DNA of 64,000 bases from Phytophthora sp. 'mugwort' (Eukaryota; Oomycota; Peronosporomycetes; Peronosporales; Peronosporaceae). Below, piece after piece: positions 22,481 to 32,946 of the stretch; the first letter of the stretch is position 1; every line of letters starts with the position of its first letter. Below the pieces are notes generated by a model. The model made no database searches, had not been told where the DNA came from, and saw nothing but the letters and a program-made list of their open reading frames with translations. The stretch is from NCBI GenBank assembly GCA_033558025.1, contig JAUCEF010000004.1, positions 1,178,001 through 1,242,000 of the forward strand, given 5' to 3'. The position numbers were made by a program, and so were the translations under genes.

Positions 22481-22767
22481 ATGCCGTACCAAGTGCTGCC
22501 CGGCCTCGTGGTCATCTCCGTCGCCTTCTCGCTCATGGGCGTGGGCTACGGCGCCGTCAACAAGTGGCAAGCCCGCAACAACATGCAGGTACGACCTCTC
22601 CATTCCACACCCACCCCACGCTCGACTGTGGGTGTATATCTCACAATCACTCGGTCCTTACTTGACAACAGAGCAAGCTGGAGCTGTTGACGGACTGGGA
22701 CCGCATGATGGATGAGCGCGACCGGAAATTGGCTGCCAGGGCGGCGACGATCAATGCGAAACAATAG
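22481..22767 (+). CDS. NDUFA1: NADH dehydrogenase complex I MWFE subunit (NDUFA1-like)
   Basis: Two exons, 22481-22588 and 22672-22767, flank an 83-bp GT-AG intron (GTACGA...CAACAG) and give 67 residues. The protein starts MPYQVLPGLVVISVAFSLMG, then a short basic segment and a C-terminus rich in D/E/R (LTDWDRMMDERDRK). This single N-terminal membrane helix followed by a small charged tail, and the length, match the MWFE subunit (about 70 residues). That subunit is an accessory protein of mitochondrial complex I needed for membrane-arm assembly. The start was chosen because it begins the hydrophobic segment. It is the first intact gene right of the repeat zone. Confidence 0.75.
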
Positions 22768-22985
22768 CAGAACGTCTCCGTTGAGTGAGGCGTGAGGAGC
22801 TACATGAAGGAGAGAAGCAGGAAGAATAAAAAGGTTAACAAGAGGCAGCACGCACGCTCGATGAGTTCGGATGTATCTGGTTATATACCCGCGTTCAACA
22901 TGGGTGTTCCGGTTTTGGTGGTAGGTACTGAATTCAAGATGTGAACAACCATCTTCGCGACGCCGTTGACGCATATGTCAAGGTC

Positions 22986-23210
22986 TCAAAGGCCGTTTTC
23001 AGCTCCTTTCTTTCCCTCCTCGGCATCCGCCTGCGCCGGCGACAGTTCCTGCTGCAGGTCCAGCTGTCGAGACTGAAATGCAGACTGCCTAGGATAAACT
23101 AACTGAAAGATCGCACGGCTTCCTTTAGCGGGCTCCTGGCGAATGAAACCAGCCTGGGCTACATGATGCAGTAGCGTCGCCGTAGTACAGTCGTTTTGTT
23201 TTGTCGACAT
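22986..23210 (-). CDS. small hypothetical protein
   Basis: An ATG-started 74-residue frame in a good context (CTAACATGTCG) encodes MSTKQNDCTTATLLHHVAQA and ends in an acidic-basic tail (DAEEGKKGAENGL). It sits in the gap between the convergent NDUFA1-like and CNBP-like genes, where Phytophthora genes are closely packed. I do not recognise it. An upstream exon may exist around 23,260-23,340, but splice sites are ambiguous. It could be chance. Confidence 0.35.
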   Translation of the reverse strand: MSTKQNDCTTATLLHHVAQAGFIRQEPAKGSRAIFQLVYPRQSAFQSRQLDLQQELSPAQADAEEGKKGAENGL

Positions 23211-23480
23211 GTTAGTTTAGTTAATAAGAAATCCGAGTACTGCCACGGCTCAAGCGGCGACTCCACTAGCTGGAGACATGGCCCGGGCCGCACAGGAACT
23301 CCTTCTCTCTCTCGCACCTTCACTACGTGTCTCGCCACCACGAAAGGCCGAAGATCTCATCGGGAAAATACTAGTACAAAGCGGGCAGTTCCGCGCGTCG
23401 TCACACATCTATACCCTCTCCTTTCTCGCTCACTCCCTCCCTTCTCTCTCGCAGTTGGATCCTTCACGGCGACGGGGTGC

Positions 23481-23942
23481 TTAGGCCTTGGCGCCGGGGC
23501 AGTTCCGGGCCCAGTGGCCAGTCTCACCGCACTGATAGCACTTGTCCTCGGTCGGGCCGCTGTCGTCGGGACAGTCGCGACGAAGGTGGCCGGACTGTCC
23601 GCAGTGGTGGCACTTGCGCGACTCGTGTAGCTCCTGTGGGCAGTCACGGCGCAGGTGGCCAGTCTCGCCGCAGTTGTGGCACTTGGGTGGCTGCACCTCC
23701 TCCGGGCAGTCGCGACGGATGTGGCCCACCTGGCCGCAGTTGTGGCAGGCGCGGCCACCGGCGCTCGTGGGGCAGTCACGCTTGAGGTGGCCCACCTTGC
23801 CGCAGCCGAAGCACGCGGCGCCGCTGTTGAATCCGCCGCCAAAGCCGCCCTCCTGCGACGGGGGCTCAGGGCAGTCGCGGCGGATGTGGCCCGCCTGGCC
23901 GCAGTTGTGGCACTTGCGCTGGTCAGCTGCTGTAGTCTCCAT
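23481..23942 (-). CDS. CNBP/Gis2-like protein with six CCHC zinc knuckles
   Basis: 153 residues built almost wholly from six CX2CX4HX4C knuckles: CHNCGQAGHIRRDC, CFGCGKVGHLKRDC, CHNCGQVGHIRRDC, CHNCGETGHLRRDC, CHHCGQSGHLRRDC and CYQCGETGHWARNC. A Gly/Phe-rich spacer lies between knuckles 1 and 2. CNBP (vertebrates), Gis2 (yeast) and HEXBP (trypanosomatids) share this design and bind single-stranded nucleic acid, acting in translation control. It could also be a retro-derived gag knuckle array, but the regular intact frame and the promoter argue for a host gene. The frame stays open upstream, but the METTAADQ start follows a good 3' splice signal, implying a 5' UTR intron. Confidence 0.8.
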   Translation of the reverse strand: METTAADQRKCHNCGQAGHIRRDCPEPPSQEGGFGGGFNSGAACFGCGKVGHLKRDCPTSAGGRACHNCGQVGHIRRDCPEEVQPPKCHNCGETGHLRRDCPQELHESRKCHHCGQSGHLRRDCPDDSGPTEDKCYQCGETGHWARNCPGAKA

Positions 23943-23950
23943 GCTTGTCT

Positions 23951-24136
23951 CTGTAAAGACAGATCCAAAACGGAACATAAGAAAAGATACGCCGTCGCGC
24001 GTCAGACACATGTCCAGCATAGCACCAAGAGCGACTGCAAGCCAGCAGAAGCAGGTATCCGGCCATTTCAAGGCCGGCTCAACCGCCACAGCCTGCTCGC
24101 CGCCCTCATGTCCCCACCACGCGCCTCCAAACTCAC
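23951..24136 (-). other. probable 5' UTR intron of the CNBP-like gene
   Basis: On the - strand a donor GTGAGT (24131-24136) follows GACAAGAG, and an acceptor CTGTCTTTACAG ends at 23951, 8 nt before the ATG. Removing these 186 bp joins a short leader to AGACAAGCATGGAG. This is inferred from splice consensus only. Confidence 0.5.
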
Positions 24137-24159
24137 CTCTTGTCTTCGATTCTTCCGCA

Positions 24160-24166
24160 GAAATGA
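24160..24166 (-). promoter_or_regulatory. oomycete initiator candidate for CNBP-like gene
   Basis: TCATTTC on the - strand, in the context GTGTCATTTCTGCGG, matches the TCATTYY initiator core. It lies about 25 nt upstream of the inferred 5' UTR donor site. Confidence 0.4.
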
Positions 24167-24659
24167 CACGCGAAGAGCGTCCGGCCAAGGCGAGGCCCCC
24201 ACGCGTCCGCCGAGAGATTGGTCGCTGGGCACCCGAGGTTTTATTTGAGTAAAACCTCAAGCTCCAAAGGACGCACCGGGCGGGGCGACATCTTGTATCC
24301 CCGCCGATGCCGTTTCTTTGACCCGGAGTGCCCATACTGGGGCTCAGTCACCCCGAACATCGTTACTCTTTTGGAGCTTACACTGAGGTTCCGTGCCGGA
24401 TAGCTCGACTAGGCCAAGTACGAGAAACAAATCGCGCAATCACTAACCGACGGCAACGCTTGATGTGCGCGAATGCACGAGCTCCGCAGTCCTAACGCCA
24501 ATCACATGAAACAACCAGGCAGGGTGGCACCAGCTCGGCACTCCGGTGCCTGGTGGATCATCCCTCCCCGATGTCCATCACATTATCCCCCAATCGACGG
24601 TCGTTTCGCGTCCCATTGGCCACAATCTCGACAGCTTTTCCAACCAATCCAGCACCGGA

Positions 24660-27133
24660 TCACTCAAGCTTCAACTTGGTCGACGTTGTGCCGCGACGAC
24701 GGAACAACCAGCGGAACAGCGCTGCAACACCGGACTGGGCCAGTACGAAGCCCGCCGCGAGTCCCACAGGTGACCACGGGGCGCTGTACAGCCATCGTAG
24801 CACTTGGTCGCTCGACTGGCGTAGCGCAGAGGCGGGGGTCTTGATCTCCCGTGAGAGTTTGGAGACAGAAGGCGGAGGCCAGTGCTGCTGCACGAACGCG
24901 GCGAGCGACGGGTTTCCACGCTCCAGAGGCGGCAAGTATTCGCGCACAAAAGTTCTCGTCCACCACTGCGAGTTGCTGCTGTTGTCCAGGATCTTAACCT
25001 TGGGTAGCGCCTGGTTCCACGACGTGTTCAGTCGTGTGAAGTCGTAATAGTAGAGCTGCGCACGGATGGCGTCCGGCGGAGAATCAGAAAACGGGTTCCG
25101 AGTCGTGTCGAGTAGTTCCTTCACATCTGTAGAGTCTTCCAGAAGTCTGGCCACGAGATGCACGAGCCACGGAGCGCTGTGGTAGTCGCCTAGAGCGGCA
25201 AACCACATTTGCCAATCCAGTCGCGGATGGGAAGGAGCTACCAAACGCGGGGCGGAATCCATGTCGCCAGGCTTGTATTGGAAATGATACTCTTCCCACG
25301 TCAGTCCGCCATCTTTCGTGCCCTCCAAAATGATTTCCGGTCGGGCAACGACGGAAACACGCTGTCCATTGTTCAGCTGCACCGTGCCCACACCAGTCAT
25401 TGTGCGAAACAAGCCATAGGCGCTAGTGATGCGGTACTTCTCGGTCGAGTAATACATTGAGATGACAAACGAAGGCAACGACTGCTGGAAAATCGGGTCC
25501 AACACCGAAAGAGTGACAAGACTACTCGTGAAGACCCACATGCTTGCCAGCGTGGTTGTCAGCAGATAAATGAGCCGTAATGTGAGTCGTTTGCTGAAGC
25601 GAGATGTCCATGTGGAACTGTGCTCGGGGTGAGGGATAGAACGCACAATTTGCCAGCAACTTGAGCACACTATCAAAACAACAGCAAATGCCGTGCAACG
25701 AGGAAGAATCAGCGTAAGCCATGCCTGGATATCTTCCACGGTTGGTAGTAACCGGATCCGCGTAGCTAGCAGTAGTCCCAAAAAGGTATTCCTCTGTTCA
25801 GCAGCAAATGGATCATCCTGGATCTTCATTTCAAACACTTCCAGCCATGTGTAGACACAGAAGCAGAGGCCATTTATCAGCATAACTTTCGTAGCTAGTG
25901 GGTGTGTCTGAAACGTGTGCCATGCCGACTCCACGCGAGGTATCCAAGGCGTCTGTTGACTTGATGTTTTCTCGCAGTATTTTGCCTCGCTATTGATGTC
26001 AAGCAGCACTGCTGCCAAAACGACGGTCAGCAAGTTGAAAAAGTTGTAGTTTCCCGTGAGTAGGATGGAGATTTGTAACGCGATTTGCTGAATAGCTCCA
26101 ATTCTTCGTAGCGTGGGGTGGGGGGCGAGCAAGAAGAACGTCCAGGGACCTTCGATCAGTAGCGTGACTGCTACAGCGAGACGGTTGATGATTGGCTAGA
26201 ACGTATACCCACAACCTCATGTCAGATACGTGTGCTCACAAGAACTCAGTAAGTTCATGCCACAGTTACTCACCGGAGCCTGCGACGCGTACCAACTGAG
26301 TGGCAACGGCAGCGGCTGGGACGCGAAATGGAAGTCCAGAGCAGATAATCCAAGCCATGTAGGGCAGCGCGATTGGATCTTGACCGCACCGGACATGAGC
26401 ATGAACTTAAAGAACAAGAAGCGCAGCGTCCAGACCGCGGCGGTGGGCGTCTCAAAGGTCTCATCTGCTCTACTGCGGCGCCACCAAGGGGCCAGCAGGA
26501 CCGCCAAAACCCCGACTTCCAGTAGGAACGAGTCCCATTGGAATTGCATGAACGTCTGGCCGCACTTTACAATGGACAAGTAGCATATCCACTGGAGAGC
26601 CAGCGGTCCAGCAGTGCGCCATGCTGGCTGTATCATGCCCAGCAGAGCCATGGTGACTCCAATGAGGCAGATCACCTCCATGCAGAAGCTTGGGGTCCAT
26701 TGCAGCGGCTCGTGTAGCCACACTAGCGTCGGGAACTTGTCTACGATCCACTGGAATGTCGATGCGTTGTATGATTCTGATGCGTGACGGAGCTTTACGT
26801 TGCGCAGGAAGACGTCCACCGGCTCGATGCCATTCCTGTGAACGAAAGACACATGAAGCACAGGGTTGGTCAGAGTGAGTAAGCACGTATAATGTCCGCT
26901 GTAAAACAGCTCCACTGTCGAGACTTCTAGTGCTGATGTTTGCCTTGTCGTTTCAACTGGCAGTCGATGCAGCTACCACCGAGCGGAAGGGAAAGGAGCT
27001 ACGAGACGAGAAGATATCGCAGGGTCACGTACTCTCCGTACAGGCCGCGCACTTGTGTTCTGATGGACGCGAAGGCCACCGCATACACAGCGCAAACGCA
27101 AATGAGGAAGCGCTCCCTCGGGAAGCGCAACAT
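24660..27133 (-). CDS. lipase maturation factor family protein (LMF)
   Basis: Three exons on the - strand, 27133-27033, 26835-26274 and 26195-24660, keep frame and give 732 residues. The introns are 197 bp (GTACGT...TTCACAG) and 78 bp (GTGAGT...TTCTAG). The N-terminus has a membrane helix and RGLYGENGIEP. The middle contains MQFQWDSFLLEVG, KFMLMSGAVKI and ALDFHFASQPLPLPLSWY, and exon 3 starts PIINRLAVAVTLLIEGPWTF. The C-terminal half carries the soluble LMF domain (YHFQYKPGD, PRLDWQMWFAALG). LMFs are multi-pass ER proteins needed for folding of secreted lipases. An alternative upstream ATG at 27211 would add 26 residues. Exons were inferred by eye. Confidence 0.88.
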
Positions 27134-27423
27134 GGCACAGTCGCAGACTGCCGCCGTCGGCGAGTGAAGGACTGTCGGATACGCCGTCGGAAAAATGGCA
27201 CGTGACTTCAATTGGTCTGGCCGTTTGTGGCTACAAAAGACGACTTAGTATGTTATTAACGGTACGATTATTTTCAGGCATACTGGCCAATCCGGATGTA
27301 CGGTGTGTAATGTTATATTGTAAATGTGACACTCACATTTTAACATGTGGTTCACATCATGTACCGGTTCCACTACCGATAATCAATCAATTGGTCGGCA
27401 CCTGTAGCGAGCCAATTGCCGGC

Positions 27424-28671
27424 ATGGCATCTGCGGTGCGTGTGATGCTCCCGTCGGAGCCTGCGCCTTCAGCTTCTGCGTCAAGATCTATCAAGCGTCG
27501 ACGTCTTAGCAGAAATACAGACGTAGTGCTCAAAGCGGCAAAACCTCCACGTGAAAACGCTGCTTCCGCTAACGAGACAATGACACGCGAAGACGACGAG
27601 AGCGACATCGACGACGAGAACGAGGAGAACGAGGAGAATTGTATTAAGAAAACCGGTTCACGATGCCGCGGTGCCAAATGTGCTGAATGTGGCGAACGCT
27701 TCCAGTTTGCGACGGAGCTGGTCGCCCATAGTCAAAAGACGCGACACCAGCCGTTTGCTTGTCAACATGACGGCTGCGATAAGCGCTACTCGAAGCAAGA
27801 ACACCTAACGCGTCACGTCGAGACGGCCCACGTCCGTAGATCGACGCAATCGGTTGAGGAGCGCAAACCATTCAAGTGTGAGCTTTGCCAGGCCAGGTTC
27901 ACATACAATCATGGGTTGACGAGACATATGAAGCGCTCGCATCGGAACGTGAACCTACCATTCGAATGTAGCGTGTGTCTGAAGGGGTTCAAGAAGAAGA
28001 GTGATCTTCAAGCTCATACGTACGTTCATACCGGTCTGCTGCCTTTCGAGTGCGAGGACTGTGGCGAGCGTTTTCTCAAAAGGTTCTTGTTGAACCGTCA
28101 TTGTCGAACGCACGAAGTGAACAAAGAGGCAGATACACAAGTGTATGTATGTGATTGCGGTGAGATATGTTTCGACGAAGAAGAACTCAATAGCCACAAG
28201 CAAACCGAACACAGCAGCGGACAGGTAGAAGACATTGTGGATGGTGCTGCTGAAGTGAAGAAAGAGACGCCTGCACATGTGTGCCTCGTGTGCGACCAGA
28301 CTTTCGCTCGAAAGCAGTACCTGCGCGCCCATTTGCGCACGCATTTCGAGTCGCTGGACGATCGCAAGCAGTACACTTGTCCGATGGACGGTTGCGACAA
28401 AGCGTACACGCGTAAATCGAACCTGATGACACATTACAATGCCGTGCACGATAAGCGCAAGTCGCAGCGTTTTGCGTGTCCGCGTGAGGGCTGCACAGCC
28501 CGCTTCGGGTACAAGAAGGTTTTGAACCACCACATCGAGAGCATTCATGATAATCCGAAGCCACCAAAGCGACGTGAGCGGAAGTCTGCAGGTATTCTGG
28601 AGCGTGCGCTTGGCATGAGCCAGATTGGCGAGCAAATAAAGCGCTCCACGGCGTCGACGGACGATGATTGA
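27424..28671 (+). CDS. TFIIIA-like nine-finger C2H2 protein
   Basis: The 415-residue frame from ATG 27424 holds a basic-acidic N-terminus (SIKRRRLSR, DDENEENEEN) and nine C2H2 fingers from about residue 83 to 385. Examples are CAECGERFQF, CQHDGCDKRYSKQEHLTRH, CELCQARFTY, CSVCLKGFKKKSDLQAH and CPMDGCDKAYTRKSNL. Finger 6 is degenerate (CDCGEICFDEEELNSH). Nine fingers, mixed CX2C and CX4C spacing and a degenerate middle finger are typical of TFIIIA, which binds the 5S rRNA gene control region and 5S rRNA. The frame stays open upstream, but the first ATG after the intergenic AT-rich part fits. The C-terminus is basic. Confidence 0.75.
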   Translation: MASAVRVMLPSEPAPSASASRSIKRRRLSRNTDVVLKAAKPPRENAASANETMTREDDESDIDDENEENEENCIKKTGSRCRGAKCAECGERFQFATELVAHSQKTRHQPFACQHDGCDKRYSKQEHLTRHVETAHVRRSTQSVEERKPFKCELCQARFTYNHGLTRHMKRSHRNVNLPFECSVCLKGFKKKSDLQAHTYVHTGLLPFECEDCGERFLKRFLLNRHCRTHEVNKEADTQVYVCDCGEICFDEEELNSHKQTEHSSGQVEDIVDGAAEVKKETPAHVCLVCDQTFARKQYLRAHLRTHFESLDDRKQYTCPMDGCDKAYTRKSNLMTHYNAVHDKRKSQRFACPREGCTARFGYKKVLNHHIESIHDNPKPPKRRERKSAGILERALGMSQIGEQIKRSTASTDDD

Positions 28672-29370
28672 CACCATTACAGAAACAGTTAAGGAGAAGG
28701 AGGCAACAGAGCAGTCGTGAATTGCAAGATAAATGTAGAGCATACCTTGTATACCTTTTTTTATTGGAAAAGTGATTGTGGAGTCGCTCTGTTGATGTCA
28801 ACATCGCATTATGTTCGTGGGGATCCAAGACTACCTAGCATGGGCATCATGATTGAATCTGTACTGTAGACGTCTATGCTAAAAGTCGTTTCGCAAGCAA
28901 CCTGACCACTGCAGAGGGTACTACAAGGTTGGATAATTCGACTACGAGATTAGGCATATGTGAGCTACATGCACAACGAGCATTAAATGACTAACGTTTC
29001 ATTTTTTTTTTTTTACGTGCACGATAGATTTGTTCTCGTTCGTAGCCGTACATGTACTGTAGAGTTGCTCGTTTGTTCTTTCTTCGAGGCCACGTTGTAG
29101 TGTCGTAAGCATAGGCAGACAAACTCTTTGGCACGTTCGTGCCAAAGAGCACCAGATTACCTTTGTCTGCTCCCACTCGACCCAAATCTTGCATCCGATG
29201 AATTTCTTAGAACTGCTCGGATGGGTCTTTTTAGGGCGGATAATGAGATATATCACAAATTTTGATGCTCTTTCCTCTTGCTTGGGTTGCTGTTGGGTAC
29301 GGCAACTGCTGCAAACTTACTTCCAGATTTCAACAGAAACCATCAAGCTCCCTTTCCCTGACCACGCAAG
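28672..29370. other. intergenic region with a 12-bp palindrome
   Basis: Between the TFIIIA-like and P450 genes there is no supported gene. It contains a T-run at about 29003-29014 and a perfect inverted repeat CTCTTTGGCACG-TT-CGTGCCAAAGAG (29124-29149). Confidence 0.5.
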
Positions 29371-31114
29371 ATGCAGTCGCCTCTGCTTATCTTGAGCTCG
29401 TGCGCTGTCGCGTGGGCACTAGCCAGCATATCGACGGCGTTGCATCGTAAGCTGCGTATTGCACGTGGCCTGGCCCCACTCACCGGACCACCGGGCGTCT
29501 TTCTACTGGGCTGCATGCCAGCATTCGTCAAGAATGTTGACCATATCTATCATTTCTTGGTAGGTAACCCACCTTTAATATTGGTTAAGAACATACAACA
29601 GAACAATCATTTTCCTTGTAGGAAGACCAGCTGAAGCAACACGGAGGACGGATGAAGATGCCGTGGCACCTTTTCTTCGATGGTGCCATCTACGTAAGCA
29701 AAGAGTCACTAGCCAAAGGTGAGTACGTACTGATAAATTAGTGGTATTTCACTATTGTTGAGCGTAGATCACAGACCCGAAGGACGTGCAGCATATTCTG
29801 TCGACAAACTTCAATAATTATGTCAAGCCACAAGGATTCCTGGACGCATTACAGGAAGTATTCGGCAAGTCGTTCTTAGGCATGAATCACCACCCTCAAG
29901 CGGCTGATGGAGGTGCTGGCTGGCGTCTGCAACGCAAAGTGGCCGCCAAGGTGTTCACTACCGCCAACTTCCGAGTGTTTACCGAGCAGGTTTTTGCCCG
30001 ACACGCAGAAGAGACACTCACGACTGCACAAGCCGAAGCGATCCAGGCTACAGGAAGTCAATCTAGTGATGGAAGCTTCTGCTGCGAGATGCAGGAAATC
30101 AGTACAAGGTACACGATGCAGTCTATCTTTGACGTCGCGTTCGGTCTACCGCTAGGCGAGATCGAGGGCGCAGACGATTTCACCAAGCAGATGGACTTTA
30201 TGAACGAGCATTGCGCGCAGCGATTGTTTGTCAAGCAGTACTATAAGCTGTTCCGTTGGGTCATGCCTAGTGAACGTGTGCTACGGCAGTACATTCGCGA
30301 GATTCACACTGTAGCTGACGCTGTCCTGCTTCGCCGTCTAGAAGAGCCGGAAGACAAGATTAACGCACGCTCGGATCTCCTGTCGCTATTTATTTGCAAG
30401 GCTCGAGAACTTGCTGGCAGCAATCAGGAGAACGATCTGGACGTGGCTTCCTTGCTGGGACCTGAGACGCTCCGTTCCATCATCTTGACGTTCATCGTTG
30501 GTGGTCGAGACACCACAGGCGCCTGCCTCACTTACTGTTTCTACGCCGTCGCTAGACACCCACAAGTTCAAAAGCGAATTTATAAGGAGCTGGAGGCCAC
30601 GGAACCAAAAACCGGCTCCAATTCTACGCCATTCACGTTCGAACAAGTGAAAAATCTCTCATACGTTGAGGCCGTCGTTTACGAAGCCTTGCGATTGTAT
30701 CCTCCAGTGCCATATAACCTCAAAAATGCTGTACGCGACGACTATTTACCTGATGGCACCTTCGTGCCTGCAGGTGTTGATGTCGTCTACTGTCCGTGGT
30801 TCATGGGCCGCAATGGCGAGATTTGGGGTGATGACCCACTGGAATTCCGTCCCGAGCGCTGGTTGGAGATGTCCAAGCGCCCCAGCGCGTACGAGTTCCC
30901 AAATTTCCAAGCGGGACCACGTATTTGTCTGGGCATGAACATGGCTGTGCTGGAGGCCAAGCTCTTCCTCGCCACAACGCTTCGCCGTTTTCATGTTGCA
31001 ATTGCGCCGGGCGAGAAACTCGAACGGGGCTACTTGCTGAAAACGGGACTGTTCATGAACGGCGGGCTACCACTGCAACTGACCCCAAGACCCCAACAAC
31101 CGCTATCAGCTTAG
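29371..31114 (+). CDS. cytochrome P450 monooxygenase
   Basis: Exons 29371-29559, 29622-29693 and 29768-31114, separated by 62- and 74-bp GT-AG introns, encode 535 residues. The N-terminus is a signal-anchor (LLILSSCAVAWALASIS) followed by a proline hinge (LTGPPGVFLLG). Diagnostic motifs are the I-helix GGRDTTG (about residue 332), EALRLYPPVP (ExxR, about 394), FRPERW, and the haem ligand loop FQAGPRICLG with the Cys near residue 473. The YLPDGTFVPAG and haem-loop pattern resembles CYP86/CYP704-type fatty acid omega-hydroxylases, though the substrate cannot be fixed. It should act on the cytoplasmic face of the ER with a P450 reductase. The second intron junction (GAIY|ITDPKD) fits the conserved beta-strand. 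Confidence 0.9.
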
Positions 31115-31359
31115 CGAAGTGTTCCAGCAATGCTAACCCGGATTTAATTTTTTTTTTTTAGTCTTTCACAAATATTTGGTATCTCAATATGAAGTTACAT
31201 GCTCGCAATTCCCTAAATTAGCGGACGTTGGTGTCGTTTCCTGGTTGTGGAGTTTCAACGTGTTTGCGCTGGCTTTAGCCATTTACAGACATCTTTGACG
31301 TTCCCAGGACGCTCCATTGCTGGGGGCCAAGGCCGGACAGAACCCGCAAATTCGACGCA

Positions 31360-31997
31360 ATGGGGCTATTCAAGCTGTTGGCGAGTGCTTTGGGCATCAA
31401 AAAGACGCAGGTTCGCATTCTTGTGGTAGGACTGGACAATAGTGGCAAGACGACGCTCGTGAACCATCTGAAACCCAAGAAGAGCCAAGCTCGCGAGGTC
31501 GTCCCCACCATCGGCTTCCAGGTAGAGGAGTTCACTAAGTCCAATCTGAACTTTACCGTCTTCGACATGTCTGGGCAAAGCCGCTACCGAAGTTTATGGG
31601 AAAACTACTACAGCGACGTCCAGGCTATTATCTACGTGCTAGACTCGACAGACAACATTCGTCTGTGCGTGGCCAAGGACGAATTGGAGCAGCTAGTGGA
31701 GCACAAGGAGTTGTCGTCCAAGAAAGTGCCGATTCTTTTTTTCGCCAATAAGATGGACCTACCGAATGCGCTCACACCCGTCGAATGCATGCAACTTCTC
31801 GAACTCGACAACCTCGGAAGCAAATCCTGGCACATTACGTACGTGAATGCAATTATGTGCTATTTACCCAACATTCATCAATTAACTAGCAATTTTCCAT
31901 GTTGTTCAGTGCAAGCAATGCCGTCACCGGTCGCGGCGTGGAAGAAGGTATCGAGTGGCTTGCCGATCAGTTCGCCAAGGGTAAATCCAGAAAGTAA
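31360..31997 (+). CDS. ARL6: ARL6/BBS3 small GTPase
   Basis: Two exons (31360-31838 and 31910-31997; 71-bp intron GTACGT...GTTCAG) give 188 residues. The P-loop is GLDNSGKTT, switch 1 has VPTIGFQVEEF, switch 2 DMSGQSRYRSLWENYY, the guanine-specificity motif NKMD, and the C-terminal ASNAVTGRGVEEGIEWL block fits ARL6 (ASDAIKGEG-like). DMSGQ instead of DVGGQ is specific to the ARL6 branch. In cilia, GTP-bound ARL6 recruits the BBSome coat to membranes. Oomycetes need this only in flagellate zoospores. It is convergent with CFAP20, 233 bp away. Confidence 0.92.
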
Positions 31998-32230
31998 GGC
32001 GGTGCAATATTGCTCAGCACAATACCAGCTACAATTATTGTGCTGATTAGTTTAAGCTCTTGGCAACCAATGTATTGCATTTCAAGCTTTTTTCGTTACC
32101 TCAAAAGTATTCCTATACTAACCTAATAGATTAAGCCAACCCAAGGCGTAAAACTGATGAAGCGGAACCTTAGTGAAGTCATAGTCGAAGTGAACGAGGG
32201 ACCCACCTAAGTTACTAAATGCCTAAATGC

Positions 32231-32946
32231 TTACATAGACTGCTCCGCTGGCACGATAGAGGTCTTGTGCTGCTCAGTGGACGTGGCATTGTTGGCCTTC
32301 GGCACAGGCAAGAACAACTTGAACTCAGGCGGCAGCTCCTCCTCGGAGTAAAGGCGGTCAGAGAAGTAGATCCGGCGGATGCGGCAGTTGGCATGAATTT
32401 GCACGCGCAGAGTCTCGATATAGTTGGTACCGTACGCACGCCGCGTGAAATCGGAGAGATTGAACTGGATCTGGTTCCAGCCTTCATCTAGACGCATAGG
32501 CATCGTACAGATGAAAGGTTTCACCCTCGTAGAACTCTGGTAGTTGCTCGCTCGGAAGCGACGACGTACGTTCTTGTCGTCCAGCACCTGCACCTCGAAG
32601 GTGAAGTACTTTTTGAGATTCTTAATGATCATAACGAGAAACGGCAGCTTTATACCAAGTGTCTTGGCCGGTTGCGCCGGGCACGTGATGAAGTTGGTGC
32701 TGACATTCGTGCCCATGATCTCCAGCACCGACGACTGGATGTCCTGGTCCGTGATGCGTTTGATGTGACCATTGCGCACTTGCTTGTCCCAGATCTGCAG
32801 CGGCTTGCTCCTGCCGTGAATTTGCAAACACACAGAGTAACATTAGTTGAAATACCGGAGGAGAGACTTAACAGGGCGCAGACACGGACGCACCCGATGC
32901 TGTAGAGGATGGACAAGAAGCCCGACTGGAAGGTGTTCTTGAACAT
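32231..32946 (-). CDS. CFAP20: CFAP20 (BUG22) ciliary protein
   Basis: Exon 1 (32946-32894) encodes [17 protein letters not shown]. An 83-bp intron (GTGCGT...ACGGCAG) precedes exon 2 (32810-32231), for 210 residues in total. The sequence carries the very conserved [40 protein letters not shown] and [20 protein letters not shown] blocks of CFAP20/BUG22 (DUF667). CFAP20 is an inner-junction protein of axonemal doublet microtubules and is also found at basal bodies. The human protein has 193 residues. The extra length here is a C-terminal tail ([12 protein letters not shown]). Expression is expected during sporulation, in step with ARL6. Confidence 0.95.

Noticed and set aside
23542..24252. 236- and 197-codon + frames opposite the CNBP-like gene
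   Set aside because: These are antisense shadows of the zinc-knuckle repeats, with periodic SGQSRRRW text.
23481..24335. N-terminal extension of the CNBP-like frame to 24335
   Set aside because: The extra 130 residues lack knuckles and look like leader/intron sequence. A donor (24136) and acceptor (23951) pair and an initiator at 24160 explain the region better.
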